From: Eretmocerus hayati
Lineage: Eukaryota; Arthropoda; Insecta; Hymenoptera; Aphelinidae
Direction: 5' to 3'
NCBI GenBank assembly: GCA_029851415.1
Contig: CM056742.1
Span: forward strand, 89,208,748-89,272,747
DNA: 64,000 bases
Shown: positions 1 to 9,592 of the stretch, piece after piece
How positions within the stretch are numbered: the stretch's first letter is position 1
How the letters are laid out: every line of letters starts with the position of its first letter
Notes under the pieces: generated by a model
The model's input: the letters and a program-made list of their open reading frames with translations, nothing else
What the model was told of the DNA's origin: nothing
The model's database searches: none
Program-made: the position numbers and the translations under genes

Positions 1-80
1 AAGACAGGTGATTGCCCGTATCTAAACGTCTGCCCGTCCACGACCAGTAAGACTGGGATGAAGCCGAATCAAAGACGGAT

Positions 81-152
81 GATTGCCCGTATCTACCCGT
101 CTGCCCGTTCACAACCCGTAAGTCTCGGTCCTTGCGAGATACGTAGGGGAGT
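81..152 (+). repeat. Exemplar monomer, type a
   Basis: This unit starts at GATTGCCCGTATC and has four CCC tracts at 86, 96, 104 and 115. Its right half holds the CTTGCGAGATACGTAGGGG segment. Type a units usually come directly before a type b unit. Variants at the same register carry GTGTGGCTCGGATC, GTAAGTCTCGGTCC or GCGTGGCTCGAATT after the fourth CCC tract; only some of these keep the CENP-B-box-like core. The type boundaries are my own working definition, and the start point within the unit is arbitrary. Confidence 0.8.
86..117 (-). other. Exemplar four-tract i-motif / G-quadruplex candidate
   Basis: CCC tracts at 86-88, 96-98, 104-106 and 115-117 are separated by 7, 5 and 8 bases, so the minus strand has four GGG tracts with the same loops. 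The last loop is one base beyond the usual limit of 7, so it only fits relaxed quadruplex definitions. The same spacing recurs in most a, b, c and d monomers, giving hundreds of candidates in the window. Folding is not shown by sequence alone. Confidence 0.45.
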
Positions 153-223
153 TACTACCAGTGTCTACCCGTCTGCCCGTTCTTTATCCGTGAAACAAGA
201 TTGGAAACAAATGGAAGACAGGT
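153..223 (+). repeat. Exemplar monomer, type b
   Basis: Type b is recognised by the right half GAAACCAGATTGGA (here GAAACAAGATTGGA), ending in GAAGACAGGT. The TGA formed at the b-to-c or b-to-a boundary (AGGTGATT) is the commonest plus-strand stop in the array and explains why so many open frames end at the same phase. It never carries the CENP-B-box-like motif, because the position after its fourth CCGT reads GAAACCAG. Confidence 0.8.
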
Positions 224-294
224 GATTGCCCGTATCTAAACGTCTGCCCGTCCACGACCAGTAAGACTGGGATGAAGCCGAATCAAAGACGGGA
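224..294 (+). repeat. Exemplar monomer, type c
   Basis: Type c is recognised by a left half with GTCCACGACC in place of GTTCACAACC and a right half AAGACTGGGATGAAGCCGAA ending in AAAGACGG. It commonly follows type b, so a-b-c trimers of about 213 bp recur. Because 213 is divisible by 3 while 71 is not, trimers are where the longest spurious frames appear (many are exactly 213 bp including the stop). Confidence 0.8.
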
Positions 295-366
295 GATTGC
301 CCGTATCCACCCGTCTGCCCGTTCTCTACCCGTGTGGCTTGAATTTTGTGAGATAGGCGGCGCAGT

Positions 367-438
367 GAATCCCCGTGTCCTTCCGTCAGCCCGTTCACGA
401 CCCGTGTGACTCGAATCTTGTCAGTAGGTAGGGGAGTT
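367..438 (+). repeat. Exemplar monomer, type d (carries the CENP-B-box-like motif)
   Basis: Type d begins GAATCCCCGTGTC (elsewhere often GTATACCCGTG in related units) and ends in TTGTCAGTAGGTAGGGGAGTT. After its fourth CCC tract it reads GTGTGACTCGAA, which completes the nine-base core of the CENP-B box on the minus strand at 400-416. Its first TCCCC and last GGGGA could pair across the monomer, but I see no tRNA-like or other conserved fold. Types d and related a variants alternate with b and c units that lack the motif. Confidence 0.75.
400..416 (-). other. CENP-B-box-like site (9 of 9 fixed bases)
   Basis: On the minus strand this reads ATTCGAGTCACACGGGT, which fits NTTCGNNNNANNCGGGN. CENP-B binds this core in mammalian centromeric satellite DNA. 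It lies in a type d monomer. Other full matches in the first 3.05 kb start at 613, 1323, 1677, 2033, 2175, 2530, 2886 and 3027, all spaced by multiples of about 71 bp. Whether any protein binds here is unknown. Confidence 0.6.
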
Positions 439-3400
439 GATACCCGTGTCTACCCGTCTGCCCGTTCTCTAACCGTGAAACCAGATTAGAGCCAAAGTCA
501 AGACAGGTGAATTTCCCTATCTACCCGTCTCCCCGTCCACGACCCGTTAGACTGAGATGAAGCTGAATCAAAGACGGAAGATTGCCCGTATCTACCCGTC
601 AGCCCGTTCCCGACCCGTGTGGCTCGAATCTTGTCAGAAGGTAGGGAAGTGTATACCCGTGTCGACCAGTCCGCCCGTTCTCTACCCGTGGAACCAGAAT
701 GGAGCCAAATGGAAGACAGGTGATTGCCCTATCTCCCCGTCTGCCCGTTCACAACCCGTGTGGCTTGGATCTTGCGAGGTACGTAGGGGAGTTAATACCC
801 GTGTCTACCCGTCTGCCCATTCTCTACCCGTGAAACCAGATTGGAGACAAATTGAAGACAGGTGATTGCCCGTATCTACCCATCTGCCGTCCACGACCTG
901 TAAGACTGGGATGAAGCCGAATCAAAGACGGAAGATTGCCCGTATCTACCCGTCTGCCCGTTCACAGCCCGTGTGGCTTGAATCTTGTCAGTAGGTAAGG
1001 GAGTGTATACCCGTGTCCATCCGTCTGCCCGTTCTCTACCCGTGACACCAGAATGGAGCCGAATCGAAGACAGGTGATTGCCCGTATCTACCCGTCTGCT
1101 CGTTCACAACCCGGGTGGCTCGGATCTTGCGAGAGACGTAGGGGAATTAATACTCGTGTCTACCCGTCTGCCCGTTCTTCTCTCGTGAAACCAGATTGGA
1201 AACAAATGGAAGACAGGTGATTGCCCGTATCTACCCGTCTGCCCGTCCACAACCCGTACGACTGGAATGAAGCCGAATCAAAGACGCATGATGGCCTGTA
1301 TCTACCCGTCTGCCCGTTCACGACCCGTGTGGCTCGAATCTTGTCAGTAGGTAGGGGAGTGTATACCCGTGTCGACCAGTCTGCCTGTTCTCTACTCGTG
1401 GAACCAGAATGGAGCCAAATCGAAGACAGGTGATTGCCCTATCTAACCGTCTGCCCGTTCACAACCCGTGTGGCTTGGATCTTGCGAGATACGTAGGGGA
1501 GTTAATACCCGTGTCTACCCGTCCGCCCATTCTCTACCCGTAACACCAGATTGGAGACAAATTGAAGACAGGTGATTGCCCGTATCTACCCATCTGCCAT
1601 CCACGACCTGTAAGACTGGGATGAAGCCGAATCAAAGACGGAAGATTGCCCGTATCTACCCGTCTGCCCGTTCACGACCCGTGTGGCTCGAATCTTGTCA
1701 GTAGGTAGGGGAGTGTATACCCGTGTCCACCAGTCTGTCCGTTCTCTACCCGTGAAACCAGAATGGAGCCGAATCGAAGACAGGTGATTGCCCGTATCTA
1801 CCCGTCTGCTCGTTCACAACCCGTGTGGCTCGGATCTTGCGAGAGACGTAGGGGAATTGATACTCGTGTCTACCCGTCTGCCCGTTCTTCTCTCGTGAAA
1901 CGAGATTGGAAACCAATGGAAGACACGTGATTGCCCGTATCTACCCGTCAGCCCGTCCACAACCCGTACGACTGGAATGAAGCCGAATCAAAGACGCATG
2001 ATGGCCTGTATCCACCCGTCTGCCCGTTCACGACCCGTGTGGCTCGAATCTTGTCAGTAGGTAAGGGAGTGTATACCCGTGTCCATCCGTCTGCCCGTTC
2101 TCTACCCGTGAAACCAGAATGGAGCCGAATCGAAGAGAGGTGATTGCCCGTATCTACCCGTCTGCCCGTTCACGACCCGTGTGGCTCGAACCTTGTCAGG
2201 AGGTAGGGGAGTGTATACCCGTGTCGACCAGTCCGCCCGTTCTCTACCCGTGAAACCAGAATGGAGCAAAATGGAAGACAGGTGATTGCCCTATCTACCC
2301 GTCTGCCCGTTCACAACCCGTGTGGCTCGGATCTTGCGAGATACGTAGGGGAGTTAATACCCGTGTCTACCCGTCTGCCCGTTCTCTAACCAAGAAACCA
2401 GATTGGAGCCGAAGTCAAGACAGGTGAATGCTCCTATCTACCCGTCTGCCCGTCCACGACCCGTTAGACTGGGATGAAGCCGAATCAAAGACGGAAGATT
2501 GCCCGTATCTACCCGTCAGCCCGTTCACGACCCGTGTGGCTCGAATCTTGTCAGTAGGTAGGGGAGTGTATACCCGTGTCCACCAGTCTGTCCGTTCTCT
2601 ACCCGTGAAACCAGAATGGAGCCGAATCGAAGACAGGTGATTGCCCGTATCTACCCGTCTGCTCGTTCACAACTCGTGTGGCTCGGATCTTGCGAGAGAC
2701 GTAGGGGAATTAATACTCGTGTCTACCCGTCTGCCCGTTCTTCTCTCGTGAAACGAGATTGGAAACCAATGGAAGACACGTGATTGCCCGTATCTACCCG
2801 TCTGCCCGTCCACAACCCGTACGACTGGAATGAAGCCGAATCAAAGACGCATGATGGCCTGTATCTACCCGTCTGCCCGTTCACGACCCGTGTGGCTCGA
2901 ATCTTGTCAGTAGGTAGGGGAGTGTATACCCGTGTCGACCAGTCTGCCTGTTCTCTACTCGTGGAACCAGAATGGAGCCAAATCGAAGACAGGTGATTGC
3001 CCTATCTACTTGTCTGCCCGTTCACAACCCGTGTGGCTCGAATTTGTGAGATAGGCGGAGCAGTGAACTCCGTGTCTACCCGTCTGCCCGTTCACGACCC
3101 GTGTTGGCTCGAATCTTGTCAGTGAGTACGGGAAGGCATACCCGTGTCCACTCGTCTGCCCGTTCTCTACCCGTGGAACCAGAATGGAGCCAAATCGAAG
3201 ACAGGTGATTGCCCGTATCTACCCGTCTGCTCGTTCACAACCCGTGTGGCTCGGATCTTGCGAGATACGTAGGGGAATTAATACTCGTGTCCTCCCGTCT
3301 GCCCGTTCCTTACTCGTGAAACCAGATTGGAAACAAATGGAAGACAGGTGATTGCCCGTATCTACCCGTCTGCCCGTCCACAACCCGTAAGACTGGAATG

Positions 3401-6400
3401 AAGCCGAATCAAAGACAGATGATGGCCTGTATCTTCCCGTCTGCCTGTTCACAGCCCGTGTGGTTCGAATTTTGTGAGATAGGCGGAGCAGTGAATCCTC
3501 GTGCCCACCCGTCAGACCGTTCACGACCCGTGTGTTTCGAATCTTGTCAGTAGGTAGGGGAGTGTATACCCGTGTCCACCAGTCTGCCCGTTCCCTAACC
3601 GTGAAACCAGATTGGAGCCAAATTCAAGACAGGTGAATGCCCCTATCTACCCGTCTGCCCGTCCACGACCCGTTAGACTGGGATGAAGCCGAATCAAAGA
3701 CGGAAGATTGCCCGTATCTACCCGTCAGCCCGTTCACAACCCGTGTGGCTCGAATCTTGTCGGTAGGTAGGGGAGTGTATACCCGTGTCAACCAGTCTGC
3801 CCGTTCTCTACCCGTGAAACCAGAATGGAGCCAAATCGAAGATAGGTTATTGCCCTATCTACCCGTCTGCCCGTCCACAACCCGTAAGACTGGAATGGAC
3901 CGGATCAAAGACGGATGATTGCCTGTATCTACCCGTCTGCCCGTTCACAGCCCGTGTGGCTTGAATTTGTGAGATAGGCGGAGCAGTGAACTACGTTTCT
4001 ACCCGTCTGCCCGTTCACGACCCGTGTTGGCTCAAATCTTGTCAGTAGGTACGGGAAGGCATACCCGTGTCCACTCATCTGCCCGTTCTCTTCCCGTGGA
4101 ACCAGAATGGAGCCAAATCGAGGACAGGTGATTGCCCGTATCTACCCGTCTGCTCGTTCGCAACCCGTGTGGCTCGGATCTTGCGAGATACGTAGGGGAA
4201 TTAATACTCGTGTCTACCCGTCTGCCCGTTCTTTACTCGTGAAACCAGATTGGGAACAAATGGAAGACAGGTGATTGCCCGTATCTACCCGTCTGCCCGT
4301 CCACAACCCGTGAGACTGGAATGAAGCCGAATCAAAGACGGATGATGGCCTGTATCTTTCCGTCTGCCCGTTCACAGCCCGTGTGGTTCGAATTTTGTGA
4401 GATAGGCGGAAAAGTGAATCCCCGTCCCCACCCGTCAAACCGTTCACGACCCGTGTGTTTCGAATCTTGTCAGTAGGCAGGGGAGTGTATACCCGTGTCC
4501 ACCAGTCTGCCCGTTCTCTACCCGTGAAACCAGAATGGAGCCAAATCGAAGTTAGGTGATCGCCCTATCTACCCGTCTGCCCGTCCACAACCCGTAAGAC
4601 TGGAATGGAGCCGGATCAAAGACGGATGATTGCCTGTATCTACACGTCTGCCCGTTCACAGACCGTGTGGCTTGAATTTTGTGAGATAGGCGGCGCAGTG
4701 AATCCCTGTGTCCACCCGTCAGCCCGTTCACGACCCGTGTGTCTCGAATCTTGTCAGTAGGTAGGGGAGTGTATACCGGTGTCCACCAGTCTGCCCGTTC
4801 TCTAACCGTGAAACCAGATTGGATCAAAAGTCAAGACAGGTGAATGCCCCTATCTACCCGTCTGCCCGTCCACGACCCGTTAGACTGGGATGAAGCCGAA
4901 TCAAAGACGAAAGATTGCCCGTATCTACCCGTCAGCCCGTTCACGACCCGTGTGGCTCGAATCTCGTCAGTAGGTAGGGGAGTTTATACTCGTGTCGATC
5001 AGTCTGCCCGTTCTCTACCCGTGAAACCAGAATGGAGCCAAATCGAAGTTAGGTGATTGCCCTATCTACCCGTCTGCCCGTCCACAACTCGTAAGACTGG
5101 AATGGAGCCGGATCAAAGACGGATGATTGCCTGTATCTACACGTCTGCCCGTTCACAGACCGTGTGGCTTGAATTTTGTGAGATAGGCGGCGCAGTGAAT
5201 CCCCGTGTCCACCTGTCAGCCCGTTCACGACCCGTGTGTCTCGAATCCTGTCAGTAGGAAGGGGAGTATATACCCGTGTCCACCAGTCTGCCCTTTCTCT
5301 AACCGTGAAATCAGATTGGAGCCGAAGTCAAGACAGGTGAATGCCCCTATGTACCCGTCTGCCCGTACACGACCCGTAAGACTGGAATGAAGCCGAATCA
5401 AAGGCAGATGATGGCCTGTATCTTCCCGTCTGCCCGTTCACAGCCCGTGTGGTTCGAATTTTGTGAGATAGGCGGAGCAGTGAATCCCCGTGCCCACCCG
5501 TCAGACCGTTCACGACCCGTGTGTTTCGAATCTTGTCAGTAGGTAGGGGAGTGTATACCCGTGTCCACCAGTCTGCCCGTTCCCTAACCGTGAAACCAGA
5601 TTGGAGCCAAATTCAAGACAGGTGAATGCCCCTATCTACCCGTCTGCCCGTCCACGACCCGTTAGACTGGGATGAAGCCGAATCAAAGACGGATGATTGC
5701 CTGTATCTACCCGTCTGCCCGTTCACAGCCCGTGTGGTTCGAATTTTGTGAGATAGGCGGAAAAGTGAATCCCCGTGCCCACCCGTCAAACCGTTCACGA
5801 CCCGTGTGTTTCGAATCTTGTCAGTAGGCAGGGGAGTGTATACCCGTGTCCACCAGTCTGCCCGTTCACAGCCCGTGTGGCTTGAATTTGTGAGATAGGC
5901 GGAGCAGTGAACTACGTTTCTACCCGTCTGCCCGTTCACGACCCGTGTTGGCTCAAATCTTGTCAGTAGGTACGGGAAGGCATACCCGTGTCCACTCATC
6001 TGCCCGTTCTCTTCCCGTGGAACCAGAATGGAGCCAAATCGAGGACAGGTGATTGCCCGTATCTACCCGTCTGCTCGTTCGCAACCCGTGTGGCTCGGAT
6101 CTTGCGAGATACGTAGGGGAATTAATACTCGTGTCTACCCGTCTGCCCGTTCTTTACTCGTGAAACCAGATTGGGAACAAATGGAAGACAGGTGATTGCC
6201 CGTATCTACCCGTCTGCCCGTCCACAACCCGTGAGACTGGAATGAAGCCGAATCAAAGACGGATGATGGCCTGTATCTACCCGTCTGCCCGTTCACAGCC
6301 CGTGTGGTTCGAATTTTGTGAGATAGGCGGAAAAGTGAATCCCCGTGCCCACCCGTCAAACCGTTCACGACCCGTGTGTTTCGAATCTTGTCAGTAGGCA

Positions 6401-6653
6401 GGGGAGTGTATACCCGTGTCCACCAGTCTGCCCGTTCTCCACCCGTGAAACCAGAATGGAGCCAAATCGAAGTTAGGTGATCGCCCTATCTACCTGTCTG
6501 CCCGTCCACAACCCGTAAGACTGGAATGGAGCCAGATCAAAGACGGATGATTGCCTGTATCTACACGTCTGCCCGTTCACAGACCGTGTGGCTTGAATTT
6601 TGTGAGATAGGCGGCGCAGTGAATCCCCGTGTCCACCCGTCAGCCCGTTCACG

Positions 6654-6670
6654 ACCCGTGTATCTCGAAA
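6654..6670 (-). other. CENP-B-box-like site, AGAT variant
   Basis: Plus strand CCCGTGTATCTCGAA, so the four free positions are AGAT on the minus strand while all nine fixed bases are kept. It is one of eight full matches in HOR unit 1. Confidence 0.55.
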
Positions 6671-7162
6671 CTTGTCGGTAGCTAGGGGAGTGTATACCCT
6701 TGTCCACCAGACTACCCGTTCTCTAACCGTAAAACCAGATTGGAGCCAACCCAAGACAGGTGAATGCCCCTATCCACCCGTCTGCCCGTCCACGACCCGT
6801 TAGACTGGGATGAAGCCGAATCAGGACGGAAGATTGCCGTATCTCCCCGTCCGCCCATTCACGACCCGTGTGGCTCGAATCTTGTCAGTAGGTAAGGGAG
6901 TGTAAACCCGTGCCCACCAGTCTGCACGCTCTCTACCCGTGAAACCAGAATGGAGCCAGATCGAAGACAGGTGATTGCCCTATCTACCCGACTGCCCGTT
7001 CACAACCCGTGTGGCTCGGAACTCGCGAGATACGTAGGGGAGTTGATACCCGTGTCTACCCGTCTGCCCGTTCTCTACCCGTAGAACCAGATTGGAGACA
7101 AATTGAAGACAGGTGATTGCCCGTATCTATCCGTCTGCCCGTCCACAACCCGTGTGGCTCGG

Positions 7163-7174
7163 ATCTCGCGAGAT
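7163..7174. other. Perfect 12 bp palindrome ATCTCGCGAGAT, once per 3.12 kb HOR
   Basis: A perfect dyad in the right half of an a-type monomer. It recurs at 10283, 13332, 28171, 32431, 35552 and 56558. Most other a-type monomers have the imperfect form ATCTTGCGAGAT with a four-base centre, so the perfect form is a variant fixed in one position of the HOR. It is absent from the 24503-27480 unit, where its monomer is deleted. Confidence 0.75.
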
Positions 7175-8144
7175 ACGTAGGGGAGTGTATACCCTTGTCC
7201 ACCAGACTACCCGTTCTCTGACCGTGAAACCAGATTGGAGGCAACCCAAGACAGGTGAGTGCCCCTATCCACCCGTCTGCCGTCCACGACCCGTTAGACT
7301 GGGATGAAGCCGAATCAAAGACGGAAGATTACCCGTATCTACCCGTCTGCCCGTTCACAGCCCGTGTGGCTCGAATTTTGTGAGATAGGCGGAACAGTGA
7401 ATCCCCGTGTCTACCCGTTTGCCCGTTCACGACCCGTGTTGGCTCGAATCTTGTCAGTAGCTACGGGAGTGCATACCCGTGTCCACTTGTCTGCCCGTTC
7501 TCTACCCGTGAAACCAGAATGTTGCCAAATCGGAGACAGGTGATTGCCCGTATCTACCCGTCTGCCCGTTCATGACCCGTAAGACTGAAATAGAGCCGGA
7601 TCAAAGACGGATGATTGCCCGTATCTACCCGTCTGCCCGTTCACAACCCGTGAGTCTCGGTCCTTGCGAGATACGTACGGGAGTTACTACCAGTGTCTAC
7701 TCGTCTGCCCGTTCTCTACCCGTGAAAGCAGATTCGGAACAAATGGAAGACAGGTGATTGCCCGTATTTACCCGTCTGCCCGTCCACAACCCGTAAGACT
7801 GGAATGGAGCCGGATCAAAGACGGATGATTGCCTGTATCTACACGTCTGCCCGTTCACAGACCGTGTGGCTTGAATTTTGTGAGATAGGCGGCGCAGTGA
7901 ATCCCCGTGTCCACCCGTCAGCCCGTTCACGACCCGTGTGTCTCAAATCCTGTCAGTAGGAAGGGGAGTATATACCCGTGTCCACCAGTCTGCCCTTTCT
8001 CTAACCGTGAAATCAGATTGGAGCCAAAGTCAAGACAGGTGAATGCCCCTATGTACCCGTCTGCCCGTACACGACCCGTTAGACTGGGATGAAGCCGAAT
8101 CAAAGACGGAAGATTTCCCGTATATACCCGTCTGCCCGTTCACG

Positions 8145-8161
8145 ACCCGTGTGGCACGAAT
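8145..8161 (-). other. CENP-B-box-like site, TGCC variant
   Basis: Plus strand CCCGTGTGGCACGAA. The change from the common GGCT to GGCA falls at a free position. The same variant recurs in each later HOR unit, for example at 14313-14329. Confidence 0.55.
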
Positions 8162-8923
8162 CTCGTCAGTAGGTAGGGGAGTGTATACCCGTGTCGACCA
8201 GTCTGCCCGTTCTCTACCCGTGAAACCAGTATGGAGCTAAATCGAAGACAGGTGATTGCCCTATCTACCCGTCTGCCCTTGCACAACCCGCATGGCTCGG
8301 ATCTTTCGAGATATGTAGAGGAGTTGATACCTGTGTCTACCCGTCTGCCCGTTCTCTACCCGTAGAACCAGATTGGAGACAAATTGAAGACAGGTGATTG
8401 CCCGTATCTACCCGTCTGCCGTCTACAACCTGTAAGACTGGGATGAAGCCGAATCAAAGACGGAAGATTGCCCGTATCTACCCGTTTGCCCGTTCACGAC
8501 CCGTGTGGCTCGAATCTTGTCAGTAGGTAGGGAATGTATAACCGTATCCATCAGTCTGCTCGTTCTGTACCCGTGAAACCAGAATGGAGCCAAATCGAAG
8601 ACAAGTGATTGCCCGTGTCTACCCGTCTGCCCGTTCATGACCCGTAAGACTGAAATTGAGCCGAATCAAAGACGGGTGATTGCCCGTATCTACCCGTCTG
8701 CCCGTTCACAACCCGTAAGTCTCGGTCCTTGCGAGATACGTAGGGGAGTTACTACCAGTGTCTACTCGTCTGGCCGTACTCTACCCGTGAAACCAGATTC
8801 GAAACAAATGGAAGACAGGTAATTGCCCGTATTTACCCGTCTGCCCGTCCACAACCCGTGAGACTCGAATGAAGCCGAATCGAAGACTGATGATGGCCTT
8901 ATCTACCCGTCTGCCCGTTCACG

Positions 8924-8940
8924 ACCCGAGTGGTTCGAAT
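8924..8940 (-). other. CENP-B-box-like site, AACC/CT variant
   Basis: Plus strand CCCGAGTGGTTCGAA. Two free positions differ from the common form and the fixed bases are kept. The overlapping GGTTCGAATC also resembles a Pol III B box, which I did not accept as functional because no matching A box lies upstream. Confidence 0.55.
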
Positions 8941-9276
8941 CTTGTCAGTAGGTAGGGGGTGTAAAGCCGTGTCCACCAGTCTGCCTGTTCTCTACCCGTG
9001 AAACCAGAATGGAGTAAATCGAAGACAGGTGATTGCCCGTATCTACCCGTCTGCCCGTTCACAACCCGTGGGGCTCGAATCTTGCGAGATACGTTGGGGA
9101 GGTCATACGCTTGTCTACCCGGCTGCCTTTTCTCTACCCGTAGAACCAGATTAGAGACTAATTGAAGACAGGTGATTGTCCGTATCTACCCCTCCGCCGT
9201 CCACGACCCGTAAGACTGGGGAGGAGCCGAATCAAAGACGGAAGATGGCCCGCATCTACACGTCCGCCCGTTCACG

Positions 9277-9293
9277 ACCCGTTTGGCTCGAAT
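9277..9293 (-). other. CENP-B-box-like site, AA variant
   Basis: Plus strand CCCGTTTGGCTCGAA; the change is at a free position of the box. It is present in each HOR unit, except that the copy at 24.19 kb reads CCCGGTTGGCTCGAA, again a change at a free position. Confidence 0.55.
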
Positions 9294-9592
9294 CTTGTGA
9301 GTAGGTAAGGCAGTGTATACCCGTGTCCACCAGTCTGCCCGTTCTTCACCCGTGAAACCAGAATGGAGCCAAATCGAAGACAGGTGATTGCCCGTATCCA
9401 CCCGTCTGCCTGTTCACAACCCGTGTGGCTCGGATATTGCGATATACGTAGGGAAGTTCATACCCGTGTCTACCCGTCAGCCCGTTCACGACCCGTGTGG
9501 CTCGAATCTTGTCAGTAGGTAGGGTAGTTTATACTCGTGTCGATCAGTCGGCCCGTTCTCTACCCGTGAAACCAGATGGAGCCAAATCGAAG

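Larger units (their letters stand above)
1..6690 (+). repeat. Long-range block L1, copy 1
   Basis: This block recurs at 16687-23440. The offset is exactly 16,686 bp (235 monomers) from position 1 to about 5690, then 16,754 bp from about 5866. Where I compared the copies they differ at only scattered single bases, for instance GTCAGAAGG at 634 against GTCAGTAGG in the second copy. That is far closer than adjacent monomers are to each other. Copy 1 differs structurally in one place (5690-5866), where a short stretch has been replaced. Within the block, segments of 10 monomers (1221 to 1931) and 28 monomers (3637 to 5626) are themselves duplicated. Confidence 0.9.
6473..9592 (+). repeat. 3.12 kb higher-order repeat unit 1 (44 monomers)
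   Basis: Taking the GTTAGGTGAT landmark as the start, this unit is 3,120 bp and its landmarks (7113, 7304, 7907, 8637, 9186) recur about 3,120 bp later. By eye I count eight sites in it with all nine fixed CENP-B box bases on the minus strand: 6654, 6864, 7360, 8145, 8499, 8924, 9277 and 9491 (17-mer starts). It also holds one perfect 12 bp palindrome at 7163-7174. The choice of start is arbitrary; the period is not. The first ~210 bp overlap the end of L1 copy 1, because L1 and the HOR share sequence there. Confidence 0.92.

Noticed and set aside
370..435. Monomer-scale hairpin as a functional ncRNA
   Set aside because: Only a five-base-pair stem closes a loop of more than 50 bases, and compensatory changes between variants are not evident.
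557..865. Open reading frames of 60-128 codons on both strands as genes
   Set aside because: They repeat with the monomer phase, overlap each other on opposite strands, break wherever a monomer has an indel, and contain no recognisable domain, signal peptide or codon bias distinct from the repeat.
7420..7450. CENP-B-box match in the CCCGTGTTGGCTCGAA variant
   Set aside because: An extra T shifts the spacing between CCCG and CGAA to one base too many, so it was not counted as a match. CTCGG, CTTGA and GTGGGGCT forms were likewise not counted.
8932..8941. Pol III B box / tRNA-derived satellite (GGTTCGAATC, monomer of tRNA-like length)
   Set aside because: The B-box-like word fits, but no A box lies at the right distance and no cloverleaf can be drawn; only the TCCCC/GGGGA ends pair. 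Most monomers have GGCTCGAATC, which breaks the consensus.
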